From positions 1 through 64,000 of the forward strand of contig JAPOVL010000002.1 of the NCBI GenBank assembly GCA_026708115.1: a DNA stretch of 64,000 bases. Reading direction: 5' to 3'. The notes under the pieces are model-generated. The model saw only the letters and a program-made list of their open reading frames with translations, did no database searches and was not told where the DNA came from. Shown piece by piece: positions 8,842 to 17,507 of this stretch. The translations under genes and the position numbers were made by a program. The stretch comes from Chloroflexota bacterium. GTDB taxonomy: Bacteria > Chloroflexota > Anaerolineae > Aggregatilineales > Phototrophicaceae. How positions within the stretch are numbered: position 1 is the stretch's first letter; each line of letters opens with the position of its first letter.

Positions 8842-10016
8842 GCTGGCAAAGCACTCGGCATGTTCTATGGCTATATCGTCATACGTATACAGCTTTGTAC
8901 GGACTTCTCATTTCAAGAATGTCCGCCCAGCGCGCCCATGAGGCGATGATTGCATGCCTGCGGGTTCTGGATCGCGCGCCGCTTGCGCATAGACTGTCCA
9001 GGACCACACGCAAAGCGGCAACGCCAATACAGCGTATTGAGGCAGGCGGTGTCAGCCTGTCTCAAGCGCTTGTGCTTGCGGCCGGACTTGTGAAGGGAGA
9101 CGGTTTCCGCAGTGAAGACGATGCCCTGCGCGCCCTCAAATCGGCGCGCAACATAGTACCAGGATGGCGTGTCGTCCCAGCACTGCTTGGACCCGTGGAG
9201 TTTGGATCCTTCACGCGCTTCCCGCGCATGGGCAACGACGGAACCGTGATGTGGCGCCGCGAGAACTCGCACTCCACGCAAAATCGCGTCGGTTTGAAGA
9301 ACCCGGGGGCGCGCGCAGCAGCCAAGTTTCTTGGCATGCGCAAAGCGCAACTTCCCGACGAGTTCGGGATTAATATAGCGGTATCGCCCGGTGTTCATGA
9401 CATCAATCAGCAAGAGCGCGAAGTCATAGAGTCGCTCGAGTTTTTCCTGAATGAAGGCGTGTTGCCCGCCTGGTTTACGCTCAACCTAAGTTGTCCCAAT
9501 ACTGAAGACGACCCGCTGGGCCATCAACTGGAAGCCGAGACGCGGCGCTTGTGCGGCGCCTTTATCAAGCGCCTGGAACAGGGCTCGCTGTCGATCCCGC
9601 TTTGGGTCAAAATCAGCCCCGGACTGGCCGCCGAGCAGTATGCCGCACTGGTGCGCATCTTCGCCGATGTTGGCGTGAAAGCCGTCGTCGCGACAAACAC
9701 GCTTCCCGCGCCCAGTCCGGCAGATCCCGGGCAAATTGCCGGGCTTGGCGGCGGCGGTCTTTTCGACGCGACGCTCGAAGCGGTCAAGCATTTGCGAGCG
9801 GGAATTATCCGCAGCAACGCGGCGATCGACATAGTCGCTTGCGGCGGCATCCTCGACGGGGCGAGTTTTCAAGCCTATCGAAATCTGGGTGTCAAAGCAG
9901 CCCAATACTGGTCAGCCCTGGTCTATCGCGGTCCCTTGGCCGCGGCGCTCATCGAAAGCGAACTGGCAGCCTATGAATACGAATACGAAGCGGTGCATAG
10001 CGAAAGCCTTGCTTGA
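8838..10016 (+). CDS. pyrD: dihydroorotate dehydrogenase
   Basis: FMN enzyme oxidising dihydroorotate to orotate. It shows NRVGLKNPGA (substrate/FMN region), LNLSCPNTEDDP and a C-terminal GGGGLFDATL...VACGGI phosphate-binding part. The N-terminal extension of about 60 residues, with a hydrophobic stretch near residues 10-27, suggests the quinone-dependent, membrane-associated class 2, but the SCPNT sequence is more like class 1, so the class is uncertain. ATG overlaps the pyrC stop by four bases; the last 44 bases overlap pyrE. Length 392 is slightly above the class 2 norm. Confidence 0.9.
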   Translation: MSWQSTRHVLWLYRHTYTALYGLLISRMSAQRAHEAMIACLRVLDRAPLAHRLSRTTRKAATPIQRIEAGGVSLSQALVLAAGLVKGDGFRSEDDALRALKSARNIVPGWRVVPALLGPVEFGSFTRFPRMGNDGTVMWRRENSHSTQNRVGLKNPGARAAAKFLGMRKAQLPDEFGINIAVSPGVHDINQQEREVIESLEFFLNEGVLPAWFTLNLSCPNTEDDPLGHQLEAETRRLCGAFIKRLEQGSLSIPLWVKISPGLAAEQYAALVRIFADVGVKAVVATNTLPAPSPADPGQIAGLGGGGLFDATLEAVKHLRAGIIRSNAAIDIVACGGILDGASFQAYRNLGVKAAQYWSALVYRGPLAAALIESELAAYEYEYEAVHSESLA

Positions 10017-10617
10017 TATCGGCGCAGTCGGATTTGCGCCGAGGGCGCCGATCACCTTCAAGTCGGGCATTGTGTCGCCAGTCTACGTCGACAATCGCAT
10101 CCTGATCTATCACCCTGATCCCTGGCATAGGGTGGTCAAGGGCTTCGCGTCCCTGATTGCGGATTCGGCGCTCGAATTTGACCTGATCGCGGGCGTCGCC
10201 GTCGGCGGCGTTCCTCATAGCTCGGCCCTGGCTTATGTGCTGGGCAAACCTTCTGTTTTCATTCGCAAGGAAAGCAAAGGACATGGCAAAGCGCAACGGA
10301 TTGAAGGGGGAGCGGTCGCGGGCAAAACGGCCCTCCTGGTCGAAGACCTGGTCACGACCGGCGGCAGCAGCCTATCGGCCGTGGCCGCCTTGCGCGAAGC
10401 GGGAGCCACCGTCACAGACATGGTCGCCATCGTGAGTTACGGATTCGCCGAGGCGCGCGCGGCGTTCAAGGACGCCCGGGTCAAGCTGCATACATTGACC
10501 GATTTCGATGTCCTGCTCGAAGGGGCTTTGCAGCAAGAGATCTTTGACCAGCGCGATGAAGCTGTGATACGGGCCTGGTTCGCTGATCCACATCACTGGG
10601 AACCAACGAGCAAATGA
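9973..10617 (+). CDS. pyrE: orotate phosphoribosyltransferase
   Basis: Transfers ribose phosphate from PRPP to orotate, giving OMP. The PRPP-binding signature ALLVEDLVTTGGSS is clear, with FKSGIVSPVYVDNR upstream for orotate and a flexible-loop region RKESKGHGKAQRIEGG. The ATG at 9973 gives 214 residues, the usual OPRT size, and MNTNTKRCIAKALLDIGAVGF matches a typical N-terminus; a longer in-frame reading from 9889 would only add sequence shadowing pyrD. It therefore overlaps pyrD by 44 bases and pyrF by four, consistent with translational coupling. Confidence 0.94.
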   Translation: MNTNTKRCIAKALLDIGAVGFAPRAPITFKSGIVSPVYVDNRILIYHPDPWHRVVKGFASLIADSALEFDLIAGVAVGGVPHSSALAYVLGKPSVFIRKESKGHGKAQRIEGGAVAGKTALLVEDLVTTGGSSLSAVAALREAGATVTDMVAIVSYGFAEARAAFKDARVKLHTLTDFDVLLEGALQQEIFDQRDEAVIRAWFADPHHWEPTSK

Positions 10618-11414
10618 GCGCCCTGGACAAGTACGAAGCACGCGTCGACGCCGTCGATTCCTTGCTCTGCGTCGGCCTCGACAGCGACATCAAGCGATTG
10701 CCCCCCGAATTCAACTCGGTCGAGTTCCCGCAACTGGCCTTTAACCGCCGCATCATCGATCAAACCGCCGGCTATGCCAGCGCCTTCAAGTTCAATATGG
10801 CCTTCTACGAGGCGGCCGGCGCAGCCGGATGGCAACAATTGAAGGACTCTCTGGATTACCTGCGCCGACATCAGCCCGGGGCGCTCATCATTAGCGATGC
10901 CAAGCGCGGCGACATCGGCAACAGCAGCGCCGCCTATGCCCGCGCCATATTCGACGTGTTGGGCTTCGACGCGGTGACGCTCAGCCCCTACCTCGGCAGC
11001 GACGCCTTGCAGCCTTTTCTGGATTACAAAGACAAAGCCTGCATCATCATTTGTCGCAGCTCGAATGCCGGTTCGGGAGAATTGCAAAACCTGACCGTCT
11101 CGGGAAGGCCGCTTTGGCAGGCGGTCGCCGAAACTGTCGTTGGCGCCTGGAACGTGAACGACAACTGTATGCTGGTCGCCGGGGCGACATTCCCGGAAGA
11201 AATGGCCGCGATACGCACCATCGCAGGAGATATGACATTGTTGGTACCGGGTATCGGCGCCCAAGGAGGGGATATCGGACCTGTACTGGGCGCCGGCTTA
11301 AACAGTCGCGGCAAAGGGCTCATCATCAACGCGTCGCGCAGTATCATATTCGCGGAGGACCCGGCGGCGGCCGCAAAATCCATGCGGGACGAAATCAACC
11401 ATTTTCGGCCTTGA
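10614..11414 (+). CDS. pyrF: orotidine 5'-phosphate decarboxylase
   Basis: Last step of UMP synthesis, decarboxylating OMP. The 266-residue barrel has LLCVGLDSD near the start and the catalytic Asp/Lys cluster in ISDAKRGDIGNSS, with the phosphate-binding end LVPGIGAQGGDIG. The size and the AKRGDIGN form belong to the longer subfamily 2 (UMP-synthase-like), not the short E. coli type. ATG overlaps the pyrE stop by four bases. It ends the pyrBCDEF cluster; carA and carB are not in the window. No terminator hairpin is obvious in the 121 bases after it. Confidence 0.95.
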   Translation: MSALDKYEARVDAVDSLLCVGLDSDIKRLPPEFNSVEFPQLAFNRRIIDQTAGYASAFKFNMAFYEAAGAAGWQQLKDSLDYLRRHQPGALIISDAKRGDIGNSSAAYARAIFDVLGFDAVTLSPYLGSDALQPFLDYKDKACIIICRSSNAGSGELQNLTVSGRPLWQAVAETVVGAWNVNDNCMLVAGATFPEEMAAIRTIAGDMTLLVPGIGAQGGDIGPVLGAGLNSRGKGLIINASRSIIFAEDPAAAAKSMRDEINHFRP

Positions 11415-11535
11415 TGGCGACACCGCAACTAGGGAATTCTCATCTCTTTCTAACGCCGCTCTGACAAAGGTTTTCCGCTGCCGCGACACAATGAAATAAA
11501 GCGAAAGAGGTTTCGTTCACCGAGGGGCATCGACT

Positions 11536-11991
11536 TTGGAATATCGCAGTTTTGTCAAAAGCAGTTTCATACCCACGTCGCTCGATCGACTCAAGCGTTT
11601 CCATGAAGATCCGAAGGCGCTTGCCAAACTGACGCCTCCGCCAATCGTCATGCAATTGCACCGTGATGCGCGCCGCTCTATCACAGACGGCGAAATTGAA
11701 TTCACGCTTTGGTTCGGACCTTTACCCATCCGCTGGATCGCAGGACATGAAGCCGGACCGTCCCCTCATTCCTTTGCCGACCGTCAGATCAAGGGTCCAA
11801 TGGCATATTGGCGCCATGAGCACGTTTTCACCGAGAAACCGGGCGGCGTCGAACTGACGGACCGTATCGTCCTGGCGCATAGACCTGGTTTGGCCGGGGT
11901 CTTGACGCGGCTGTTTTTTGACGGGCTGCCGCTGCGGATTCTTTTTGCCTACCGACACCAGCGCACGCGGATGGCGACCCAACTGGAATGA
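11536..11991 (+). CDS. SRPBCC-fold ligand-binding protein
   Basis: A 151-residue protein starting [20 protein letters not shown], typical of the SRPBCC / START-like family (COG4276 type) that binds hydrophobic ligands or acts as a cyclase/aromatase-like fold. Later [18 protein letters not shown] and a C-terminal helix with [15 protein letters not shown] match the beta-grip and long helix pattern. It starts with TTG; an in-frame upstream alternative is not evident. Its stop overlaps the start of the broken oxidoreductase gene by four bases (ATGA), so the two were once one operon. The ligand is unknown. Confidence 0.75.
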   Translation: MEYRSFVKSSFIPTSLDRLKRFHEDPKALAKLTPPPIVMQLHRDARRSITDGEIEFTLWFGPLPIRWIAGHEAGPSPHSFADRQIKGPMAYWRHEHVFTEKPGGVELTDRIVLAHRPGLAGVLTRLFFDGLPLRILFAYRHQRTRMATQLE

Positions 11992-12176
11992 TACCCACAG
12001 CAAGAGTCGTCGTCATCGGCGCGGGAATCGGGGGACTGACTGCCGCCCCTCTCCTGGCAAGGGAGGGCGTGCATGTAACAGTCGTCGAAGCCAATCCCTA
12101 TCCCGGCGGATCGGCGGCCGCAAGGCCGCGCGGGCAAAGGCAATTGCCGCTTTTGCTCTCTTCAAAACCTGGGTAG
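11988..12176 (+). pseudogene. truncated FAD-dependent oxidoreductase (phytoene-desaturase-like N-terminus)
   Basis: Only the dinucleotide-binding N-terminus survives: [19 protein letters not shown], then [15 protein letters not shown], the GxGxxG and glutamate-ended strand of an FAD Rossmann fold. Full enzymes of this family have 450-550 residues; here the frame stops after 62. After GGSAA the expected substrate-domain sequence is lost in all frames up to the MaoC gene. The join near 12120 looks like a deletion rather than a single frameshift. Coupled by ATGA to the SRPBCC gene. SRPBCC plus desaturase-like oxidoreductase pairs occur near isoprenoid genes, but no carotenoid gene is present. 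Confidence 0.7.
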
Positions 12177-12208
12177 CTTGAGGAGTTTGACTATGAGTAT
12201 GGCGCGCT

Positions 12209-12676
12209 TCACGGCTGAGACATCATCAGCAAAGACATGCTGCCCTTCTGGGCGATCTTGCCGTCCTGCTTGACGATCCGCAGATCCAGGGTGACCAGCC
12301 CGCCGCCCAGGCGTCGCGCCTCCTTGGCCTCGGTCACTTTTAGCTCGGCATGTATGGTATCGCCGATGTAAACCGGATTGCTAAACTTCATATCCAGGCC
12401 TCGAAATCCCATCACCGTGCGCTCCAAAATACCCAGCTGATAGGCTTGCCCGATCGCGTAGCTCAAGCTCAGCATGCCATGCGCGACGCGGGCGCCCATG
12501 AACGAATCCTTGCTGTATTCGGCGTCCGTATGCATGGGATTGTAGTCGCCGGTCAAGGCGGCGAACTGCACCAGGTCCGCTTCCGTGATCGTACGGCCTC
12601 TGCTGCGCATGGTCTGGCCAATTTCAAATTCCTCGAAGTACAGACCACGCGGTCCATCCGCTTCCATCTTGAACAT
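12209..12676 (-). CDS. MaoC-like dehydratase
   Basis: A 155-residue single hot-dog domain protein of the MaoC / (R)-specific enoyl-CoA hydratase family, acting on 3-hydroxyacyl-CoA or related thioesters in the cytoplasm. The hydratase motif is clear: FAALTGDYNPMHTD with catalytic Asp and His, then ARVAHGMLSLSYAIG. Later FSNPVYIGDTIHAE is also typical. The ATG at 12676 follows GGAGACAGG. It lies downstream of hppA on the same strand but beyond a terminator-like hairpin, so it is probably transcribed separately. The exact acyl substrate cannot be inferred. Confidence 0.88.
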   Translation of the reverse strand: MFKMEADGPRGLYFEEFEIGQTMRSRGRTITEADLVQFAALTGDYNPMHTDAEYSKDSFMGARVAHGMLSLSYAIGQAYQLGILERTVMGFRGLDMKFSNPVYIGDTIHAELKVTEAKEARRLGGGLVTLDLRIVKQDGKIAQKGSMSLLMMSQP

Positions 12677-12732
12677 ACCTGTCTCCGTTCCGCTTAGATC
12701 TTATCTGCAACGCGTTCAAGTCGACTAATCAA

Positions 12733-12761
12733 AACAGCACCAGATGTATTCTGATGCTGTT
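12733..12761 (-). terminator. intrinsic terminator downstream of hppA
   Basis: Read on the - strand: AACAGCA, T, CAGA, loop, TCTG, G, TGCTGTT, followed by TTGATT. That is an 11-pair stem with one G-T wobble and then a T-rich tail. It sits 28-56 bases past the hppA stop and before MaoC. Confidence 0.7.
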
Positions 12762-12788
12762 GCCTTTCACCGGGTACTTCATCAAGCG

Positions 12789-15020
12789 CTAGCCGCCCGA
12801 TGAATCGTCGCCTGCGTCGGTGGATTGATTGCCATCATCGTCGAGGGTCTGCTCAACTGCGGGCGGCCTTTCGCCCGCGGCATCGACAGTCGCCGGAAAG
12901 GCATTTCCGATCAAGGGCGCGATCACCAGCGACACGATCGCCAGCAGCTTCAAGAGAATGTTCAGGGACGGTCCCGAGGTATCTTTGAAAGGATCGCCAA
13001 CCGTATCGCCTACGACTGCTGCCTTGTGCGCGTCGGAGCCCTTGCCGCCGAAATTGCCAGCTTCGATATTTTTCTTGGCATTGTCCCAGGCCCCGCCCGC
13101 GTTCGCCATCATCACTGCGAGCATGAACGCGGATACGAGTGAGCCCAGCAAAACGCCAACCAGCGTGATCGGCGCGACAAAGTCGCCCAAGGCGTTTTCC
13201 CGGCCCAATACCGCCAACAGCGCTACGCCAACCGGCACGCCCACCGCGATTATGCCGGGCAGCAGCATCTGCCTGATGGCGCTGTCCGTGCTGATGGCCA
13301 CGCAGCGTTCATAGTCCGGCTCGACTTTGCCTTCCATAATACCTTTGATTTCGCGGAATTGACGGCGCACTTCCTCAACGATCTGTTGCGCGGCATCACC
13401 CACCGCTACCATCGTCAAGGCGCTGAAAATATAAGGAAGCAATCCGCCGATGAAAAGGCCCGTGACAAACTGTGGATTCAACAAGAGATCCGCTGGATTG
13501 ATTGAAGATCCAAGCGCGGAACTGCCTCCCGCTGTCAGCGCCGTGATAAAGGCAGCGGTCAACGCCAGCGCAGTCATGGCCGCCGAACCGATCGCGAAGC
13601 CCTTCCCGGTGGCGGCAGTAGTATTGCCCAGGCTGTCCAGCGCATCGGTGCGGTCCCGGACCTCTTCCGGCAGGTCGGACATTTCGGCGATGCCGCCGGC
13701 GTTGTCCGCAACCGGTCCGTAGGCGTCAGTTGCCAGCGTAATGCCCAGGGTCGACAACATGCCAACGGCCGCGACCGCCACGCCGTACAGGCCTGCTTGC
13801 GACGTTGCCAACAATGTAACCACGACCACAATGATGACCGGCGCTAGCGTGCTCATCATGCCCAATGCCAGCCCTCGGATAACCACGATGCCCGCTCCGC
13901 CTTCCGCCGACGCGGAAAGGGACTTCGTGGGCCCGTAGGTATCGGCCGTGAAGTATTCTGTGAAATAGCCGATCAGTACACCACCAATCAGTCCGCTCAG
14001 TGTGGCAATGACAATGCCCACGTTTTTCTCCCCGAATGGCAGCGCAAAACCCAGGATAATCACGACGATGCCGATCATCACTGAAGCGCTATAGATGCCA
14101 GTGCGGATGCTGCCAAGCAGTTTCTCTTGGTCGGCGCCCTCTTCCGTTTTCACCAGGAAGCTCGCGATGATACTGATGATGAGACCGGCAGTCGCGACCA
14201 GCAGCGGAAATACCTGCGCCGCCACCAAGCCGTCGCCAACAAAGGCACCGGCGCTTGTCGCCAGTGATATCGCGGCAATGATAGAACTGGCGTAGCTCTC
14301 GAATAGGTCCGAACCCATTCCGGCCACATCGCCGACGTTGTCGCCGACATTATCCGCGATCGTCGCCGGATTGCGCGGATCGTCCTCCGGGATGCCCGCT
14401 TCGGTCTTGCCGACCAGGTCCGCGCCAACATCGGCGGCTTTGGTATAGATGCCGCCTCCGACGCGCGCGAAGATGGCGATCGACGTGCCGCCGAAGCCAA
14501 ATCCTGCCAGGGCAGAGGCCGCTTGCGCGGCATTGCCCAGTTCATTGACGAAGAGAATGAACAAAATGCTGATGCCGAGCAGCGCGAGCGATACAACCAT
14601 CGTGCTCATCACCGTTCCGCTGGCAAAGGCAACTCGCAGTCCTTTGTTCAAACTCTGCGACGCCGCCTGCGCAGTGCGAACATTGGCGCGCACCGCAATG
14701 TACATCCCGATATAGCCGGAAAGCCCTGAAGCCAACGCGCCCAGAACAAATGCCACCGCTGTGAAGGCCGACATACCGGAGCCCGGCACCGAGCTCAAGA
14801 AGACAAGCGCAACCGTCACAATCGCAACCAGGATAGCCACGGCGCGATACTCTCGGCTAAGAAAAGCCTGCGCCCCGCGTTGGATCGCCGCGGCTATCTG
14901 CTTCATGCGGTCGGATCCTTCATCCTGCGCCAAAACATAGCTGCGCTGATAGAGCGAGAAAACCAATCCGATCGCCCCAGCTACGACCGCAATCAAGACG
15001 GCTGTATTCATATCAATCAT
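12789..15020 (-). CDS. hppA: membrane-bound ion-translocating pyrophosphatase
   Basis: Couples PPi hydrolysis to H+ or Na+ export; a 743-residue integral membrane protein with about 16 hydrophobic segments, the normal size. Substrate-site sequences are conserved: VGADLVGKTEAGIPEDDPRN, NPATIADNVGDNVGDVAGMG, and GDTVGDPFKDTSGPSLNIL near the end. In the K+-site segment it reads GNTTAATGKGF: Ala and Gly occupy the two positions that are Lys and Thr in K+-independent enzymes, so this should be a K+-dependent enzyme, a class containing both Na+ and H+ pumps. An extra acidic tail (about 30 residues) follows the last helix. GAGGAG lies 8 bases before ATG. Confidence 0.95.
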   Translation of the reverse strand: MIDMNTAVLIAVVAGAIGLVFSLYQRSYVLAQDEGSDRMKQIAAAIQRGAQAFLSREYRAVAILVAIVTVALVFLSSVPGSGMSAFTAVAFVLGALASGLSGYIGMYIAVRANVRTAQAASQSLNKGLRVAFASGTVMSTMVVSLALLGISILFILFVNELGNAAQAASALAGFGFGGTSIAIFARVGGGIYTKAADVGADLVGKTEAGIPEDDPRNPATIADNVGDNVGDVAGMGSDLFESYASSIIAAISLATSAGAFVGDGLVAAQVFPLLVATAGLIISIIASFLVKTEEGADQEKLLGSIRTGIYSASVMIGIVVIILGFALPFGEKNVGIVIATLSGLIGGVLIGYFTEYFTADTYGPTKSLSASAEGGAGIVVIRGLALGMMSTLAPVIIVVVVTLLATSQAGLYGVAVAAVGMLSTLGITLATDAYGPVADNAGGIAEMSDLPEEVRDRTDALDSLGNTTAATGKGFAIGSAAMTALALTAAFITALTAGGSSALGSSINPADLLLNPQFVTGLFIGGLLPYIFSALTMVAVGDAAQQIVEEVRRQFREIKGIMEGKVEPDYERCVAISTDSAIRQMLLPGIIAVGVPVGVALLAVLGRENALGDFVAPITLVGVLLGSLVSAFMLAVMMANAGGAWDNAKKNIEAGNFGGKGSDAHKAAVVGDTVGDPFKDTSGPSLNILLKLLAIVSLVIAPLIGNAFPATVDAAGERPPAVEQTLDDDGNQSTDAGDDSSGG

Positions 15021-15051
15021 TTATCAGACTCCTCTGTCCACTCTTTAAATA

Positions 15052-15115
15052 AACCGCGTTGCTCATGCAACGAGAACTTTGTTATTCTGTGTGAGCGCGA
15101 CATTCCTGTGACCTT
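15052..15115 (-). repeat. dispersed intergenic palindromic element, copy 1
   Basis: Reverse complement of the copies at 18009 and 21819: it reads (- strand) AAGGTCAC..ATGTCGCGCTC, a 15-nt variable spacer, GTTCTCG and the hairpin arms. The stem is CGTTGC / GCAACG around TCAT, where the other copies have CGTCGC / GCGACG: both arms changed together, preserving the pairing. Confidence 0.8.
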
Positions 15116-15410
15116 TTCGCCAGTTACGCGCCGAGCGGCTGTCCAAGTCATGCGCGACTCGTTCGCGCGGATGCGCCCCGTCAACGGACCTGCCGCGGTT
15201 GAAGCCTTGTCCTGGGGAGGTCTCACCAGATTCTGGGCGAATCGGACGCTCTCGTTGATGAATCTTTCACGTTTCCGGTACGGTGAATTTGCCGACGGAC
15301 TTCACTTGGATTTCGCATCAGTTGTATGACGTAGTTCCTCACAGCAAAGCGCCAGCGCATGACCAGCGAATCTTATCGCAATATGCGCTCTTTTCAACAG
15401 CGAATAGCGC

Positions 15411-15438
15411 TTGTGCGGCGTTGTTTCTTAGATATGAT
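15411..15438 (+). promoter_or_regulatory. candidate promoter for the yraN-miaA group
   Basis: TTGTGC (15411-15416), 16-bp spacer, TATGAT (15433-15438). A start near 15445 would give a leader of about 20 nt before the yraN ATG at 15466. Hexamers match the sigma-70 consensus only partly. Confidence 0.4.
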
Positions 15439-15465
15439 GATGAGTAGCGAATCCATGGAATTAAG

Positions 15466-15831
15466 ATGACGCATCCTGCGCGCTCGCTCGGCGCCCAAGG
15501 CGAATCCCTCGCGCGACAATATCTCATCAATCGCGGCTATGAGATTGTCACCAGCAATTGGTCGACGCGCTATGGCGAGATCGACATTGTCGCGCGGTCC
15601 AATGACGTCATCGTCTTTGTTGAAGTAAAGACGAGACAAAGCCGGAATACTGAATTGGCTTTCGCCGGCATAAGCCGAGCCAAACAGGAAAGGCTTGTCA
15701 AGGCAGCCTATCAGTACCTCCACGAGCACGAACTGGATGACGCGCGCTGGCGCATGGACGCGATCGGCATCGCCTTGCATCGCAGCGGGCAGCCTGTTAT
15801 TGATCATGTTGAGGATGCCTTTGACTGGTAA
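15466..15831 (+). CDS. YraN family (UPF0102) endonuclease-like protein
   Basis: A 121-residue protein of the conserved YraN family, which has a PD-(D/E)xK nuclease-like fold with no settled role. Visible are the N-terminal GAQGESLARQYLINRGYEIV helix region and the core YGEIDIVAR...VIVFVEVKTR, containing the Asp and the ExK of the nuclease fold. Length is standard. GGAA lies before the ATG. Its 3' end overlaps the start of miaA, which suggests coupling. Confidence 0.9.
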   Translation: MTHPARSLGAQGESLARQYLINRGYEIVTSNWSTRYGEIDIVARSNDVIVFVEVKTRQSRNTELAFAGISRAKQERLVKAAYQYLHEHELDDARWRMDAIGIALHRSGQPVIDHVEDAFDW

Positions 15832-16756
15832 AGCGCCCCCTCTCCTTATTCTTCTCGGTCCCACCGGCGTCGGAAAAACTGAACTGGCCATCGATTTGGC
15901 GCTGCACTTGAACGGGGAAATCGTCGGAGCGGACAGCCGTCAGATCTATCAATACATGGATATTGGCACTGCGAAACCGACGCGGGAGCAACAGTCCCTG
16001 ATTCCGCATCACTTGATTGATTTTGTCGCGCCCGACGCCAACTTGAGCCTGGCCGAATACCAGGACCTCGCCTATCGCTCCATCGACGACTTGCATGCGG
16101 AGGGAAAGCTGCCGCTGCTCGTCGGTGGAACCGGTCAATACATCACCGCTGTCGAGGAAGGCTGGTCCATCCCGCGCGTACCGCCCAACCACGAATTGCG
16201 CGCGGAACTGGAAGCCTTTGTAGCCGCGCATTCGGCGGGGGCCTTGCACGAACAGCTGAGGCTAGCAGACCCGCTCGCCGCCGAGCGCATCCATCCCAAC
16301 AACTATCGTCGTGTCATACGCGCCCTCGAAGTTCACAGGCTCACCGGTCAAGCCATTAGCAGGCTGCAAGAGAAAACGCCCCCGCCCTATAGGATCCTCA
16401 CGCTGGGATTGCGCCTCGATCGCGCTATTCTCTACCCTCGCGTCGATGCGCGCATTGACAGAATGATCGAAGCCGGCTTTGTCCGCGAGGTGCAGAACCT
16501 GCTCAATCTGGGATTCGGCCGCGACTTGCCAGCAATGAGCGGGCTCGGTTACCTGGAGATCGCCGAGCATTTGCTGGATGACGCGCCGCTGGACCTGGCG
16601 ATCGAACGAACGAAGTTCAGCACGCATGATTTCATCCGTCGGCAGGACGTGTGGTTTCGCGGGCACGACAACGGGATTCTATGGCATAATGTTGAAGAAA
16701 TTGACGCCGACTTCCTGGCTAAGACCGTGACCGACTGGATAGGACCATATCCGTGA
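15815..16756 (+). CDS. miaA: tRNA dimethylallyltransferase
   Basis: Adds a dimethylallyl group to A37 of UNN-reading tRNAs. The N-terminal P-loop LLGPTGVGKTELAIDLA, GADSRQIYQYMDIGTAKPT and LVGGTGQYI are classic MiaA signatures; NNYRRVIRALEVHRLTG is the tRNA-binding part. I chose ATG 15815 (313 residues), which starts a few residues before the P-loop as in homologues; ATG 15806 is an alternative three codons upstream. It overlaps yraN by 17 bases and the next gene by four (GTGA). The C-terminus (KFSTHDFIRRQDVWFR) is normal. Confidence 0.95.
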   Translation: MPLTGKAPPLLILLGPTGVGKTELAIDLALHLNGEIVGADSRQIYQYMDIGTAKPTREQQSLIPHHLIDFVAPDANLSLAEYQDLAYRSIDDLHAEGKLPLLVGGTGQYITAVEEGWSIPRVPPNHELRAELEAFVAAHSAGALHEQLRLADPLAAERIHPNNYRRVIRALEVHRLTGQAISRLQEKTPPPYRILTLGLRLDRAILYPRVDARIDRMIEAGFVREVQNLLNLGFGRDLPAMSGLGYLEIAEHLLDDAPLDLAIERTKFSTHDFIRRQDVWFRGHDNGILWHNVEEIDADFLAKTVTDWIGPYP

Positions 16757-17439
16757 CAGACGTCGTTCCCGCCGACGCCGGCTACAATCCCAATCCCTTC
16801 ATTGGCATCATTTTGTTGATCGTCCTGCTGGTATTCGTCTTGCCGGATCGCCTGCCACAGTTCATCTCAGATTTGTCGCCCTATTTCTTCGCCGGCATTC
16901 CCTGTGCTCGCTTGCCGGCGCCTCGAGACCTGGCGGCGCATCAGTCGGTTATCGGGCGCGCGGTTCAAGACCCGCTTCAACTCGCGGTCGCGCCCACTGC
17001 GCCTGACGACAGCGGCGCCTTGCTCATCCGATTGACCGTGACCAATCTGTCGCTGGGCACATTGCCTATTGTATTTCAAGAGGACAACATCGCCGTGGCC
17101 GCGAGCGACGACGAGAGCAACGGCTTTGGCTTCATTGTCGAGCCTGAGCCGGCGGAAGGAACACATGGGCGGCAAGCGCCTGATCCGAATGGCTACGAAG
17201 AGTCGGATATTCGACTGCTGGGACCGCGCCAGCGTTGCGTGCACGCGCTAGATCTAGTTGCAGCGCAAGATATGATAGACCATGGTGGAACGATCCGCGC
17301 CTATTACAGGATGACCCTCCCCGGCGAACATCAGACGCAGAGCGAGGGTGTGCGTAGGATATATGCCGACCAGGGACTCGACTTCTTGAGCGAAGAGGTC
17401 GTTTTCTCCGCATCAGTTGATATCGAACCCGGCGAATGA
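16753..17439 (+). CDS. conserved-looking membrane-anchored protein of unknown function
   Basis: I do not recognise this 228-residue protein. It starts with GTG overlapping the miaA stop (GTGA). Residues about 16-32 (FIGIILLIVLLVFVLP) form one membrane anchor, followed by an extracytoplasmic domain with beta-rich composition: ALLIRLTVTNLSLGTLPIVF and a long acidic stretch (DNIAVAASDDESNGFGF). TMTLPGE-like and SVDIEPGE strands suggest an immunoglobulin-like or DUF4352-like fold, but that is inference. It sits between miaA and moaC and probably forms part of the same transcript as miaA. Confidence 0.6.
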   Translation: MTDVVPADAGYNPNPFIGIILLIVLLVFVLPDRLPQFISDLSPYFFAGIPCARLPAPRDLAAHQSVIGRAVQDPLQLAVAPTAPDDSGALLIRLTVTNLSLGTLPIVFQEDNIAVAASDDESNGFGFIVEPEPAEGTHGRQAPDPNGYEESDIRLLGPRQRCVHALDLVAAQDMIDHGGTIRAYYRMTLPGEHQTQSEGVRRIYADQGLDFLSEEVVFSASVDIEPGE

Positions 17440-17507
17440 TGAGCCGGCGCCAAACTGCAAAAGCGGACAGCGCGCGATGCCAATAGAAATGAGTGACAGG
17501 AAATCCG

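Larger units (their letters stand above)
15021..15465. other. gene-free region between hppA and yraN
   Basis: Divergent intergenic space of 445 bases. It contains the hppA ribosome site, an inverted copy of the dispersed palindromic element (15052-15115) and a promoter-like pair just before yraN. The middle (about 15120-15400) shows no domain-bearing frame, repeat or RNA that I can recognise. Confidence 0.6.
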
